37,059 bases of DNA from JAZDRH01 sp047470865 (GTDB lineage: Bacteria; Pseudomonadota; Gammaproteobacteria; Pseudomonadales; Pseudomonadaceae): contig NZ_JAZDRH010000031.1 in NCBI RefSeq assembly GCF_047470865.1, forward strand, positions 1 through 37,059, read 5' to 3'. A model generated the notes under the pieces. The model had not been told where the DNA came from and searched no databases. It was given only the letters and a program-made list of their open reading frames with translations. A program made the position numbers and the translations under genes. Positions 17,521 to 25,526 of the stretch are shown here, piece after piece (positions within the stretch are counted from its first letter, which is position 1; the number at the start of each line of letters is the position of its first letter).

Positions 17521-18837
17521 ATGCGTATTCCATTTTTTCGTACCAGTTTAGCTATTGCACTGGCAACAGCTTCAACTTATTCCTTAGCCAATGGTTTGGC
17601 GATTAACGAACAAAGCGCAAGTAGCGCAGGTACTGCTTATGCAGGACGCGCTTCATCTGCTCTTGATGCCAGTACAATTTTCGGCAACCCTGCCGGTTTA
17701 AGCAAACTTGAAGGCAACCAAATTGTAGGTGGTTTAGCTTTAGTAAAAGCCACAGTTGATATTAAGCAAAAAGGTGGTACTGCAAAGGGCCGTAACAAAG
17801 GGGATATGGTTCCTGTTGCAACAGTGCCTTTTGGTTATTTTTCAAGCCAAATTAATGAAAACTGGTCTGCTGGTGTAGGTATCTATGTACCTTTCGGTGT
17901 GATCAGCGACTATGAAAAAGACTTTGCGGGTCGTTCACATGGCTTAAAAAGCAGCGTTAACGTCATTACCTTCCAGCCAACTATTGCTTATAAGTTCAAT
18001 GATATTGTTTCTGTAGGCTTTGGCCCTACTCTTAACCGTATTGAAGGTGAGTTGACTAATAGTTTAAACACATCAGGACTAGCTGGCGGTCAGCTAGCAA
18101 ATGGTGACTCTAAAGTAAAAATTAAAGGGGATGACATTGCCTATGGTTTTAATGCGGGTGTAATGGTCAATATCACACCTGATACCACTTGGGGATTAAC
18201 CTATCACTCTAAAGTAAAATATAAACTATCTGGCGATATTAAGTATGAAATAGATGGCAAACTAGCTAATGGCCCGTTAGGTGCATTCCTACCAAATGGC
18301 AAGCATAAAGCTACATTAGATATCACCATGCCAGAAATGATTGATACCTCTATCACTCATCGCTTGGATGATAAATGGACTCTACATGGCGGTGTTACTT
18401 ACACACGCTGGAGCCGTCTAAAATCTATCGAAGCCAAGCCTAAAAATGGCGGTCCTATAGTTGGCGAAGAACTAGAGTGGTCAGATACCTGGGCATGGTC
18501 TTTAGGTGCTTCTTATCAGTTAAACCCTCAAGTTGTTTTGCGTACAGGTTTTGCGTGGGATAAATCACCAACTAACACAGAATATCGTAACGTACGTATT
18601 CCAGTCAGTGATCGTAAAATCTTTACTTTAGGTGCAGGCTGGTCTCCAACTAACGATTTAACCTTTGACTTTGCTTATGCCTATATCAAAGAAAACAAAG
18701 GCAAGGTTGATCGTCCAGACCAAAAACCAGTAAATGCACCTGGCATGGGTAATATTGGTTACTTACAGCCAGGCTATAAAGCCACTTACCGTAACAGTGC
18801 GCATGGTTTTACAGCACAAGCAACTTACAAGTTCTAA
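17521..18837 (+). CDS. fadL: FadL/OmpP1-family outer-membrane long-chain fatty-acid channel
   Basis: An outer-membrane beta-barrel for uptake of long-chain fatty acids or other hydrophobic compounds. The ATG at 17521 is chosen, giving 438 aa with signal peptide MRIPFFRTSLAIALATASTYSLA; a longer frame starting at 17476 would bury the signal sequence. The mature N-terminus NGLAINEQSASSAGTAYAGRAS and the following NPAGLSKLEG are the FadL plug-domain signatures. The C-terminus is a terminal Phe (ATYKF), as expected for BAM recognition. GGAG lies 11 bases from the ATG, a little far. Proximity to fadBA fits fatty-acid use. Confidence 0.92.
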   Translation: MRIPFFRTSLAIALATASTYSLANGLAINEQSASSAGTAYAGRASSALDASTIFGNPAGLSKLEGNQIVGGLALVKATVDIKQKGGTAKGRNKGDMVPVATVPFGYFSSQINENWSAGVGIYVPFGVISDYEKDFAGRSHGLKSSVNVITFQPTIAYKFNDIVSVGFGPTLNRIEGELTNSLNTSGLAGGQLANGDSKVKIKGDDIAYGFNAGVMVNITPDTTWGLTYHSKVKYKLSGDIKYEIDGKLANGPLGAFLPNGKHKATLDITMPEMIDTSITHRLDDKWTLHGGVTYTRWSRLKSIEAKPKNGGPIVGEELEWSDTWAWSLGASYQLNPQVVLRTGFAWDKSPTNTEYRNVRIPVSDRKIFTLGAGWSPTNDLTFDFAYAYIKENKGKVDRPDQKPVNAPGMGNIGYLQPGYKATYRNSAHGFTAQATYKF

Positions 18838-18853
18838 GCTGTAGTTGTCATAC

Positions 18854-18882
18854 AAAAAGCCAGCATTTTATGCTGGCTTTTT
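18854..18882. terminator. Bidirectional intrinsic terminator after fadL
   Basis: A 13-bp perfect stem AAAAAGCCAGCAT/ATGCTGGCTTTTT with TTT loop between the convergent fadL and bolA genes. Confidence 0.9.
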
Positions 18883-18905
18883 GCTATTAACTCTATAGCC
18901 AAAAC

Positions 18906-19223
18906 CTATTTGGTTTTACCTAAGTCATGCAAGCTACCACCACGACACTTAGGGGATGCAGGTGCGCCTTCTGCTGCGGCCCATTCATTGTCAGTGTAGG
19001 TATGCAAGGCTAAAGCATGAAACTGTGGCATTAACTCAGCTAAGGTTTGATAAACTAACTGATGCCGCTTAACCTTGCCCAGTCCGGCAAAGGCTTCACT
19101 TACAATAATGGCCTTATAGTGTGTTTCCTGCCCACGGCTATGCATGTGGCTTTCATCTTCAACCTGCAACGTCGAAGGTTGTAGCTGCTGCAATGCGTGT
19201 TGGATTTTTTCTTGCATATTCAC
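18906..19223 (-). CDS. bolA: BolA-family protein
   Basis: A 105-aa class II KH-like protein of the BolA family, which partners monothiol glutaredoxin in Fe-S handling and in E. coli influences morphology and transcription. The conserved block HMHSRGQETHYKAIIVSEAFAGLGKVKRHQLVYQTL and the LALHTYT motif are present. A C-terminal cysteine (SPKCRGG) is also present. The start is a GTG at 19223 which follows the stop codon of the upstream MFS gene with no gap (TAA then GTG), with GGAG nine bases ahead inside that gene. Translation is probably coupled. An ATG two codons later is possible. Confidence 0.9.
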   Translation of the reverse strand: MNMQEKIQHALQQLQPSTLQVEDESHMHSRGQETHYKAIIVSEAFAGLGKVKRHQLVYQTLAELMPQFHALALHTYTDNEWAAAEGAPASPKCRGGSLHDLGKTK

Positions 19224-20537
19224 TTAATTATTCTCCATTTGCTGTGCTTGGCGTTTATCCGCAGGATAAAAGCGTATCGAAAACACTAAGCACAAACTGG
19301 TCAACAGAAAGCCACAAGGAATAGCTAACATAGCTAAACGCAAGCCTTGCGCCTTAAATACTTCATTCATTTCGCTAACGCCTGCTGCCAGCATAGCATT
19401 ACTGGCAAAAAAGTCTGATAAGGCCCCCGCAATAACAGGCCCCAACCCACCACCAAGCAAGTACAAGCCTGCAAAGAATAGTGCCATAGCTCTTGCCCTA
19501 AGGTGTGCAGCCACAATTTCTTGAATTACAGTATAAACACTGGTGTAGAAGCTATAGGCAAAGAACCATGCCAAGGCAAACAAACCCACAAAAATAATAA
19601 CGGATAGCTCATCAGTATAAAGTGCCCAACCTGTTAAGAGTGCAGATAGCGCAATAGTGAAAGCCGCAAAGAGTAAACGGCCATTTTGCACGCTTTTATG
19701 AAGCTTATCTGCAATAAAACCTGCCAACGGCAAGCCCAAAAGACCTGTAACACCAACAATAATACCAACCGACACAGAGGCTTGTTTAATATCCAGCAAA
19801 TAATGACGCTGCAACAATGGCACCATAAAAGCTGTGTTGGTGTACGTGGCAAAGTTATAAAACAAGCCGGCTGCTGTAAGCATCCATAGGGTTGGCACTT
19901 TTAGTAGCTTCCAGCTTGATTCTTGCTTTTTCACCTCATTGATAGTTTGTCGTACAGGTTCATTAATAAAGGCTATACAAATAGCCAACAAAACGCCTGG
20001 AATGGCAGCTACAAAAAATGCAGCTCGCCAATTAGCAAAAAACTCAATCACCCAACCCGTGGTAAAAAAGGCTAACAATAATCCAATAGGCAAACCAAGC
20101 ATAAACAGACTCATAGCTCGCCCTCGTTTATGTTCAGGGAACAAGTCTGCAATAAGTGAGTTAGCTGCAGGACCATAGCTTGCTTCGCCGACACCAATAC
20201 CAATACGCGCCAGCAGAAAGCCCCAAAAACCACTGACCATGCCGTTTAACGCAGTTAAACCACTCCACAGCAACAAGCCGCCACTCATAATATGCTTGCG
20301 TACACCTAAATCAGCTAAACGTGCTAAAGGGATTCCTGCCAACGCATACATTAGGGTAAAGCCTGTATTTACCCAGCCTATTTGTGTATCAGTTAATCCC
20401 CACTCATGGCGGATAGGCTCCATCACAATGCTAGGAATAACTCGATCATAAAAATTTAGGATATTGGCTAAAAAGAGCAAAAACATCACTCGCCATGCGT
20501 TCTTAGCTGTTTTTTCTGTTATTTCAGTAGCCTTCAT
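19224..20537 (-). CDS. MFS transporter, Spinster-like
   Basis: A 437-aa inner-membrane carrier with about 12 hydrophobic segments. Early in the protein are ANILNFYDR, a motif shared by Spinster-type and related MFS carriers, and the loop 2-3 signature GIPLARLADLGVRKH. RIGIGVGEASYGPAANSLIADLFPEHKRGRAMS in helices 4-5 also matches this group. The substrate is not readable (organic acids and lipids are known substrates of relatives). It is cotranscribed with bolA, with zero spacing. Confidence 0.85.
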   Translation of the reverse strand: MKATEITEKTAKNAWRVMFLLFLANILNFYDRVIPSIVMEPIRHEWGLTDTQIGWVNTGFTLMYALAGIPLARLADLGVRKHIMSGGLLLWSGLTALNGMVSGFWGFLLARIGIGVGEASYGPAANSLIADLFPEHKRGRAMSLFMLGLPIGLLLAFFTTGWVIEFFANWRAAFFVAAIPGVLLAICIAFINEPVRQTINEVKKQESSWKLLKVPTLWMLTAAGLFYNFATYTNTAFMVPLLQRHYLLDIKQASVSVGIIVGVTGLLGLPLAGFIADKLHKSVQNGRLLFAAFTIALSALLTGWALYTDELSVIIFVGLFALAWFFAYSFYTSVYTVIQEIVAAHLRARAMALFFAGLYLLGGGLGPVIAGALSDFFASNAMLAAGVSEMNEVFKAQGLRLAMLAIPCGFLLTSLCLVFSIRFYPADKRQAQQMENN

Positions 20538-20607
20538 TAGTTCTGTTTATCTCTTTAAAAACGCACAGCCAAAGGTCTATGAACCTTAAGTTGCACAACA
20601 AAAATGC

Positions 20608-20630
20608 ACACATGCTCTGCAGTCATGTGT
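20608..20630. promoter_or_regulatory. Dyad in the MFS/GntP divergent region
   Basis: ACACATG (20608-20614) and CATGTGT (20624-20630) form a 7-bp inverted repeat with a 9-nt spacer, between two divergently transcribed transporter genes. It is a plausible operator. Confidence 0.35.
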
Positions 20631-20651
20631 ATTGCCCCTGTATTTTAAAGC

Positions 20652-20672
20652 TTCCTACACTGTTCCTACACT
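20652..20672 (+). repeat. Tandem TTCCTACACT repeat before the GntP permease gene
   Basis: The decamer TTCCTACACT occurs twice (20652-20661, 20663-20672) with an 11-base period, about one helical turn, 30-50 bases upstream of the start codon. This would be a natural place for a regulator binding next to the promoter. Confidence 0.4.
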
Positions 20673-20701
20673 ATTAATACAAAAACAATAAGGAACATCC
20701 T

Positions 20702-22006
20702 ATGCTAGCTGTTAGTTATCTGGGTTTATTTATAGCACTAGGCTGCTTAGTGTTAATGACGATGCGAGGCATGAACATTATTGTCGCAGCCATTGTGTGT
20801 GCTGTTATTGTGGCACTCAGTAGCCAACTCAACCTAAGTACAGCCATGTTAGATTACTACATGAAAGGATTTACTGGCTTTTTTACCACATGGTTTCCTG
20901 CGATTTTACTAGGGGCTATTTTTGGCCGAATGATGGATGACAGTGGCGCTGCGTTGGCCATTGCGGAAAAATCCAAGCAAGTACTAGGTAAAGATCGCGC
21001 CATTTTAGCGGTAGTTGGGGCTGGGGCCATTCTTACTTACGGTGGGGTTAGCGTGTTTGTTGTGGGTTTTACACTCTACCCAATCGCTTTTGAACTTTTT
21101 AAAAGCGCTAACATTGCACACCGTTTTATTCCTGCCGCTATTGTCTTTGGTTCTATTTCATTCACCATGGTTTCCCCAGGTTCACCCGAGATACAAAACC
21201 TGATTCCAACTACATATTTTAATACTACAGCCACTGCTGGTGGCATTATTGGCGTCTTGATGAGTTTATTTATTATGCTGGTAGGAGGTGTTGCCTTAAA
21301 GTATATGGCAACACGTGCTAAAAAAGCGGGGGAAGGTTTTAACCTGCCAGATGACTATATAGAAGAAGATTATACCCGCCACTCTAATCTATCTTTTCTT
21401 AGTGCCATGCTGCCATTAGTGGTGCTTGTTGCGGGTTTTAACTTACTTGCGTTGATTATTCCTGTTATTGAGGCCTTGTTATGTGCCATGGTAGCCAGTT
21501 TACTGATTGGCTATTTGCTATTTCGTCGCTGCCTATATCAACCCAGCAAAATGCTCACTCTTGGCACTGAGAACGCACTCATTGCCATTGCCAACACCTG
21601 TGCTGTCGTAGGCTTTGGTGCTGTAGCAGCTCAATCGCCTGCTTTTATATCTATCGTGGCTTTCTTAACTGACTTACCTGGTCTAGAGTATGCTGGCTTA
21701 GCCGTGGCGGTTACTGTTATTGCGGGTATTACTGGCTCGGCTTCTGGTGGTTTAGGCATTGCTTTGCCAATCTTAGCACCTATCTACCAAGGAATGGGGC
21801 TAGATAATGGCGCTATGCATCGTATTTCAGCTATTGCCTCTGGCGGTTTAGACTCCTTACCACACAATGGCTATGTGGTGACAACTATTCGCGCTATCTG
21901 TAAAGAAACCCATCAACGTGCTTATCCAGCAGTATTTGTTGTTAGCGTATTAGTGACAGTGCCAACCATGATTCTGGCTGTTATCCTCTACAGTATTTTC
22001 GCTTAA
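20702..22006 (+). CDS. GntP-family permease (sugar acid / hydroxy acid importer)
   Basis: A 434-aa inner-membrane H+ symporter of the GntP family, which carries gluconate, 3-hydroxybutyrate or other hydroxycarboxylates. Visible family features are the N-terminal hydrophobic helices, the conserved TYGGVSVFVVGFTLYPIAFELF, and the C-terminal ASGGLDSLPHNGYVVTTI. AAGGA precedes the ATG. Its stop codon overlaps that of the convergent isomerase gene. The neighbouring isomerase and reductase suggest a C3/C4 hydroxy acid such as glycerate, tartronate, hydroxypyruvate or a tetronate; this is inference from context. Confidence 0.87.
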   Translation: MLAVSYLGLFIALGCLVLMTMRGMNIIVAAIVCAVIVALSSQLNLSTAMLDYYMKGFTGFFTTWFPAILLGAIFGRMMDDSGAALAIAEKSKQVLGKDRAILAVVGAGAILTYGGVSVFVVGFTLYPIAFELFKSANIAHRFIPAAIVFGSISFTMVSPGSPEIQNLIPTTYFNTTATAGGIIGVLMSLFIMLVGGVALKYMATRAKKAGEGFNLPDDYIEEDYTRHSNLSFLSAMLPLVVLVAGFNLLALIIPVIEALLCAMVASLLIGYLLFRRCLYQPSKMLTLGTENALIAIANTCAVVGFGAVAAQSPAFISIVAFLTDLPGLEYAGLAVAVTVIAGITGSASGGLGIALPILAPIYQGMGLDNGAMHRISAIASGGLDSLPHNGYVVTTIRAICKETHQRAYPAVFVVSVLVTVPTMILAVILYSIFA

Positions 22007-22779
22007 ACCTTCCACTGCTTAAACCAAGCCAAACTACTTTCTGTTGTTTGGCTTGGCACATACTCAGCGGCTACAAAGCCTTGATAACCTATCGCATTAA
22101 GAGCGACTAATACCGCTTTAAAATCTAAAGTCCCAGTACCTGGCTCATGACGATTCGGATAATCGGCAAACTGCACATGCCCTATTAGATTATTAAGCTG
22201 ATAAATAGCCGTAACAGGGTTAATTTGCTGCATGGCCATATGAAAGATATCTAACTGTGCTTTACAGTTAGGATGAGCAATATCATCCAACAATAGCAGT
22301 AAATCATCAGGTGTGTTTAAACAGTAATTAGGCATGCTATAAGGATTAATAGCCTCAGTTACTACTGCAATACCCAATCGCGAAAACGCCTGAGCCGTAT
22401 TAAGTAAATTAGCTGATAAACAGGTAAGAGCCTGCTCTTTCGTTGAGCCTTGCACTACTTTACCTGCTAGCACATTCACCTGTTTAGGCTTAGCTACTTC
22501 GGCGTAAATTAATGCGGCGTCCAAAGCTTCATTGAACGCACGGTAGCCATGAGGATTAGCCGCTAGTCCATCACCACCTTGCATTAAATCACCTGCGGGC
22601 AAATTAATGAGTGCCAGTGTCAGTTCATGTTGATCTAGCACTTCACGCAACTTGGCCGCTGGAATCTCATAGGGGAACTGCACTTCTACCGCTGCAAAAC
22701 CTGCTCTTTTAGCGGCTGCAAAACGCTCAATTAAAGGATACTCAGTAAATAATAAGGATAAATTCGCTGCTAATTGCAT
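22003..22779 (-). CDS. Hydroxypyruvate isomerase / 2-oxo-tetronate isomerase family (TIM barrel)
   Basis: A 258-aa xylose-isomerase-like TIM-barrel protein of the Hyi/OtnI family. The start MQLAANLSLLFTEYPLIERFAAAKRAGF.AVEVQFPYE is characteristic. Metal and substrate ligands typical of the family are seen in VTEAINPYSMPNYCL, QLDIFHMAMQ, GHVQFADYPNRHEPGTGTLDF and FVAAEYVP. Hyi converts hydroxypyruvate to tartronate semialdehyde, and OtnI isomerises 2-oxo-tetronate; the sequence alone does not separate these. It follows the reductase gene by 2 bases, with AAGGAG overlapping the end of that gene. Confidence 0.85.
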   Translation of the reverse strand: MQLAANLSLLFTEYPLIERFAAAKRAGFAAVEVQFPYEIPAAKLREVLDQHELTLALINLPAGDLMQGGDGLAANPHGYRAFNEALDAALIYAEVAKPKQVNVLAGKVVQGSTKEQALTCLSANLLNTAQAFSRLGIAVVTEAINPYSMPNYCLNTPDDLLLLLDDIAHPNCKAQLDIFHMAMQQINPVTAIYQLNNLIGHVQFADYPNRHEPGTGTLDFKAVLVALNAIGYQGFVAAEYVPSQTTESSLAWFKQWKV

Positions 22780-22781
22780 AA

Positions 22782-23666
22782 TTACTCCTTACTATAGAGT
22801 TTAATCAGCGTTGCTGGGTCTTGCTCTGCATACCCCCTTCCAGCGTGCAAGCGTAGTAGTTGCAGCGCTTGGTTTGACATAGGTATAGGATTACTGGAGG
22901 TTTTTGCTAAGTCTGCTGCTAATTCAACATCTTTAAGTAGAGTACGTACATGCCACTTGATAGGCTCAAATTGGTGATCGGCCATTTGTGGTGCCAATAT
23001 TTGAAAAGGTTTGCTATCGGCAAAGCCACCTGCTAATGCAGAGGCTAATAGCTGCGCGTCAACACCTGATTGCTGCGCCAAGGCAACTACTTCTGCAATC
23101 ACCATGGCATTGCTTGCCACTATCATTTGGTTGCAGACCTTGGTTACCTGCCCAGCACCAACATCGCCCATACGTGTTACACGACTGGAAAGATGCGCCA
23201 AAATTGATCGTACGCTATCTATAGCCTGCGTTGAACCTCCCGCCATCATTACCAAAGTGCCTTGTTCGGCGCCTAAAACTCCTCCAGAAACAGGAATATC
23301 CAGCCAAATAGCACCCTTTTCTGTCATCTTTTGTGCAATATGGCGTGTTGATGATGGCGATATACTGGAAAAATCAATGATCAGCTGATGCTTTTGCACG
23401 CTGTCTAATAACCCATCTTCCTCTAAGCTTATTTGCTCAACGGCCTGAGTATCAGCTAAACACAGCATAATCACATCTACTTGCGATACAAGTTGCTGCA
23501 CTGTAGGTACGCAACTGGCCCCTAACGCTTCTAGTGGTTTGCATTTTTCAAGGCTACGGTTCCAAATAAAGACTTTATATCCTGCGGCTAAAAGCCTTGT
23601 TACCATAGGCTTCCCCATCAAACCTATACCGATAAACCCCAGAACCTTTTGTTGTTCTACAGCCAT
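22782..23666 (-). CDS. NAD(P)-dependent 2-hydroxy-3-oxopropionate reductase-type dehydrogenase (3-HIBDH family)
   Basis: A 294-aa beta-hydroxyacid dehydrogenase. The ATG at 23666 is chosen (AAGGAG seven bases ahead); a longer frame back to 23780 has no support. The dinucleotide motif is FIGIGLMGKPM at residues 11-21. The substrate-binding PVSGG lies at 125-129, and the catalytic lysine at about 176 in GAGQVTKVCNQMI. GarR/GlxR (tartronate semialdehyde to glycerate) and LtnD-type threonate dehydrogenases share these motifs. With the isomerase it would turn hydroxypyruvate into D-glycerate, or oxidise and isomerise a tetronate. No glyoxylate carboligase or kinase is nearby. Confidence 0.87.
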   Translation of the reverse strand: MAVEQQKVLGFIGIGLMGKPMVTRLLAAGYKVFIWNRSLEKCKPLEALGASCVPTVQQLVSQVDVIMLCLADTQAVEQISLEEDGLLDSVQKHQLIIDFSSISPSSTRHIAQKMTEKGAIWLDIPVSGGVLGAEQGTLVMMAGGSTQAIDSVRSILAHLSSRVTRMGDVGAGQVTKVCNQMIVASNAMVIAEVVALAQQSGVDAQLLASALAGGFADSKPFQILAPQMADHQFEPIKWHVRTLLKDVELAADLAKTSSNPIPMSNQALQLLRLHAGRGYAEQDPATLIKLYSKE

Positions 23667-23749
23667 AATTACTCCTTGTACTCCTACTGCCTCTTTGGTG
23701 AGCTCAGCATTCAGGTTATCATGTTGTTTTTTTGCCGTTAGGACAGCAC

Positions 23750-24049
23750 ATGACTGACGAAATAAGTACGTTATACGCACAAATATTAGGTGAAACGGCC
23801 GCCATTAGTTGGCCTGAATTGGAGCGCTTTTTTGCTAAGGGCATTGTGATGTCCGTAGCCAGCGAGTTGGATTTAGTGGCTGTAGGTGAAGCCATTTCCA
23901 ATGATGATAAAGCACAAGTGCAGGCTTGGATGGCGCAAGGCTTATTGCACGCCTTACAAGATGCACAAGCGTTAGATTATCAAGAACGCAACCCTAATTT
24001 ATGGGCTGTCGTTATTTCACCTTGGATTTTGGTGCAAGAGCGAAACTAA
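23750..24049 (+). CDS. DUF2288 family protein
   Basis: A 99-aa protein matching the DUF2288 pattern: LYAQILGETAAISWPELERFFAKGIVMSVASELDLVAVGEAI and the closing NPNLWAVVISPWILVQE. The ATG at 23750 is preferred over an upstream TTG because TAGGA precedes it at the right spacing. The function of the family is unknown. It is divergent from the reductase gene and followed by a hairpin. Confidence 0.83.
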   Translation: MTDEISTLYAQILGETAAISWPELERFFAKGIVMSVASELDLVAVGEAISNDDKAQVQAWMAQGLLHALQDAQALDYQERNPNLWAVVISPWILVQERN

Positions 24050-24060
24050 CTTCATCATAC

Positions 24061-24101
24061 AAGGCGCAAGCACTTTATTAAACAGCTAACTCTTGCGCCT
24101 T
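24061..24101 (+). terminator. Candidate terminator after the DUF2288 gene
   Basis: AAGGCGCAAG (24061-24070) pairs perfectly with CTTGCGCCTT (24092-24101) across a 21-nt loop. Only a weak T-tract follows. The long loop makes it less certain than the other terminators here. The rest of 24102-24336 has no gene; it includes a CTAAATG/CATTTAG dyad at 24242-24270 before braC. Confidence 0.55.
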
Positions 24102-24336
24102 TGTCTATATAATCATAAAAAAACACTAAAAACCTAGGCTAGAGCCTTAATTTTATCGTACTTAAGCCTAAAGATGCTCTACTAAAGGCTATTTTCTATT
24201 TTCCTTTGCGTAAAGTTTCAATACACTCCAAGTCAAAGGTACTAAATGTTTTATGGAGTACAGCATTTAGCTCACCTCATGTGCAGTATTAATAATCACA
24301 ACAATTCACATAGAAGAGCCACACAAGGATCGCGAT

Positions 24337-25458
24337 ATGAATACAACTGGTAAATTAAGCGCCCTGTTTGCCGCTATTGCTTTAGCGGGTGTTACGCAAA
24401 TGGCCGTAGCTGCAGATACTATCAAAATTGCTTTAGCTGGCCCTATTAGCGGCCCAGTTGCCCAATATGGCGATATGCAATCTATTGGCGCACGTATGGC
24501 AATTGAACAAATCAACAAAGCCGGCGGTGTCAATGGCAAGCAACTAGAACCCGTTGCTTATGATGATGCTTGCGACCCTAAGCAAGCGGTGGCTGTGGCT
24601 AATAAAATTGTCAATGATGGCATCCAATTTGTAGTTGGCCATTTATGCTCTGGTTCAACACAGCCAGCATCAGATATCTATGAAGAAGAAGGTATTCTGA
24701 TGATTACTGCAGCCTCCACCACGCCACAGCTTACTCAGCAAGGCAAAACACTTATATTCCGCACTATTGGCCTAGACAACATGCAAGGCCCTACTGCTGG
24801 TAAATATATTGTTGAGAAGGCTAAGCCTCAGCGCGTTGCTATCTTGCATGACAAGCAACAATATGGCGAAGGCATTGCAACTGCAGTAAAAAAAGCAGTT
24901 GAAGAAGCCAACATTCCAGTGGCACTCTTTGAAGGCGTAACTGCAGGTGATAAAGATTTTTCGGCATTAATTGCAAAAATGAAAAAAGCTAACGTCGACT
25001 TTGTCTATTTTGGCGCTTATCACCCAGAGATGGGATTATTATTACGTCAGTCTGCTGAAGCCAACTTTAAACCTAAATTTATGGGGCCAGAAGGCGTAGG
25101 CAATACAGATATTATCGCCATTGCTGGTCCTGCTTCAGAGGGCATGTTAGTTACCTTACCTAAAGCCTTTGACCAAGATCCTAAAAACGCTCACTTAGTA
25201 GAGGCTTTTAAAGCGAAAAAGCAAGATCCAAGCGGTCCTTTCGTATTTCCTTCTTACTCAGCAGTACAAGTTATGGCTGATGCAATGAAAGCTACAGGCG
25301 GTGAAAACCCAGAGGATGTAGCTAAAGCACTTCGTTCACAGTCATTTGACACGCCTACTGGCACCCTTGAGTTCACTCAAGTTGGCGATCTGAAAAACTT
25401 TAACTTCGTTGTCTATGAGTGGCACGCAGACGGCTCTAAAACAGCGCTGACTGAATAA
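24337..25458 (+). CDS. braC: Branched-chain amino-acid ABC transporter, periplasmic binding protein
   Basis: A 373-aa periplasmic receptor of the Leu/Ile/Val-binding type. The signal peptide is MNTTGKLSALFAAIALAGVTQMAVAA, cleaved before DTIKIALAGPISG. The LIVBP fold motifs are clear: GGVNGKQLEPVAYDDACDPKQAV, VGHLCSGSTQPASDIYEEEGI, and HDKQQYGEGIATAVK. AAGGA precedes the ATG. It heads the braCDEFG cluster and is followed by an intrinsic terminator that should leave it more highly expressed than the membrane components. Confidence 0.96.
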   Translation: MNTTGKLSALFAAIALAGVTQMAVAADTIKIALAGPISGPVAQYGDMQSIGARMAIEQINKAGGVNGKQLEPVAYDDACDPKQAVAVANKIVNDGIQFVVGHLCSGSTQPASDIYEEEGILMITAASTTPQLTQQGKTLIFRTIGLDNMQGPTAGKYIVEKAKPQRVAILHDKQQYGEGIATAVKKAVEEANIPVALFEGVTAGDKDFSALIAKMKKANVDFVYFGAYHPEMGLLLRQSAEANFKPKFMGPEGVGNTDIIAIAGPASEGMLVTLPKAFDQDPKNAHLVEAFKAKKQDPSGPFVFPSYSAVQVMADAMKATGGENPEDVAKALRSQSFDTPTGTLEFTQVGDLKNFNFVVYEWHADGSKTALTE

Positions 25459-25473
25459 CGATAAAAACCAGCA

Positions 25474-25500
25474 CCTACTATGCTCGCATAGTAGGTTTTT
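25474..25500 (+). terminator. Intrinsic terminator between braC and braD
   Basis: A 9-bp stem CCTACTATG/CATAGTAGG closing a CTCG loop, followed directly by TTTTT and only 27 bases from the braD start. Partial read-through would give excess binding protein over permease, a common design in binding-protein operons. Confidence 0.8.
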
Positions 25501-25526
25501 GGTGCCCGCAACAAGGTAGGTTTGTT

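Noticed and set aside
23666..23780. N-terminal extension of the reductase up to 23780
   Set aside because: It overlaps the start of the divergent DUF2288 gene, lacks a ribosome site, and puts 38 residues before the Rossmann motif where the family has about ten.
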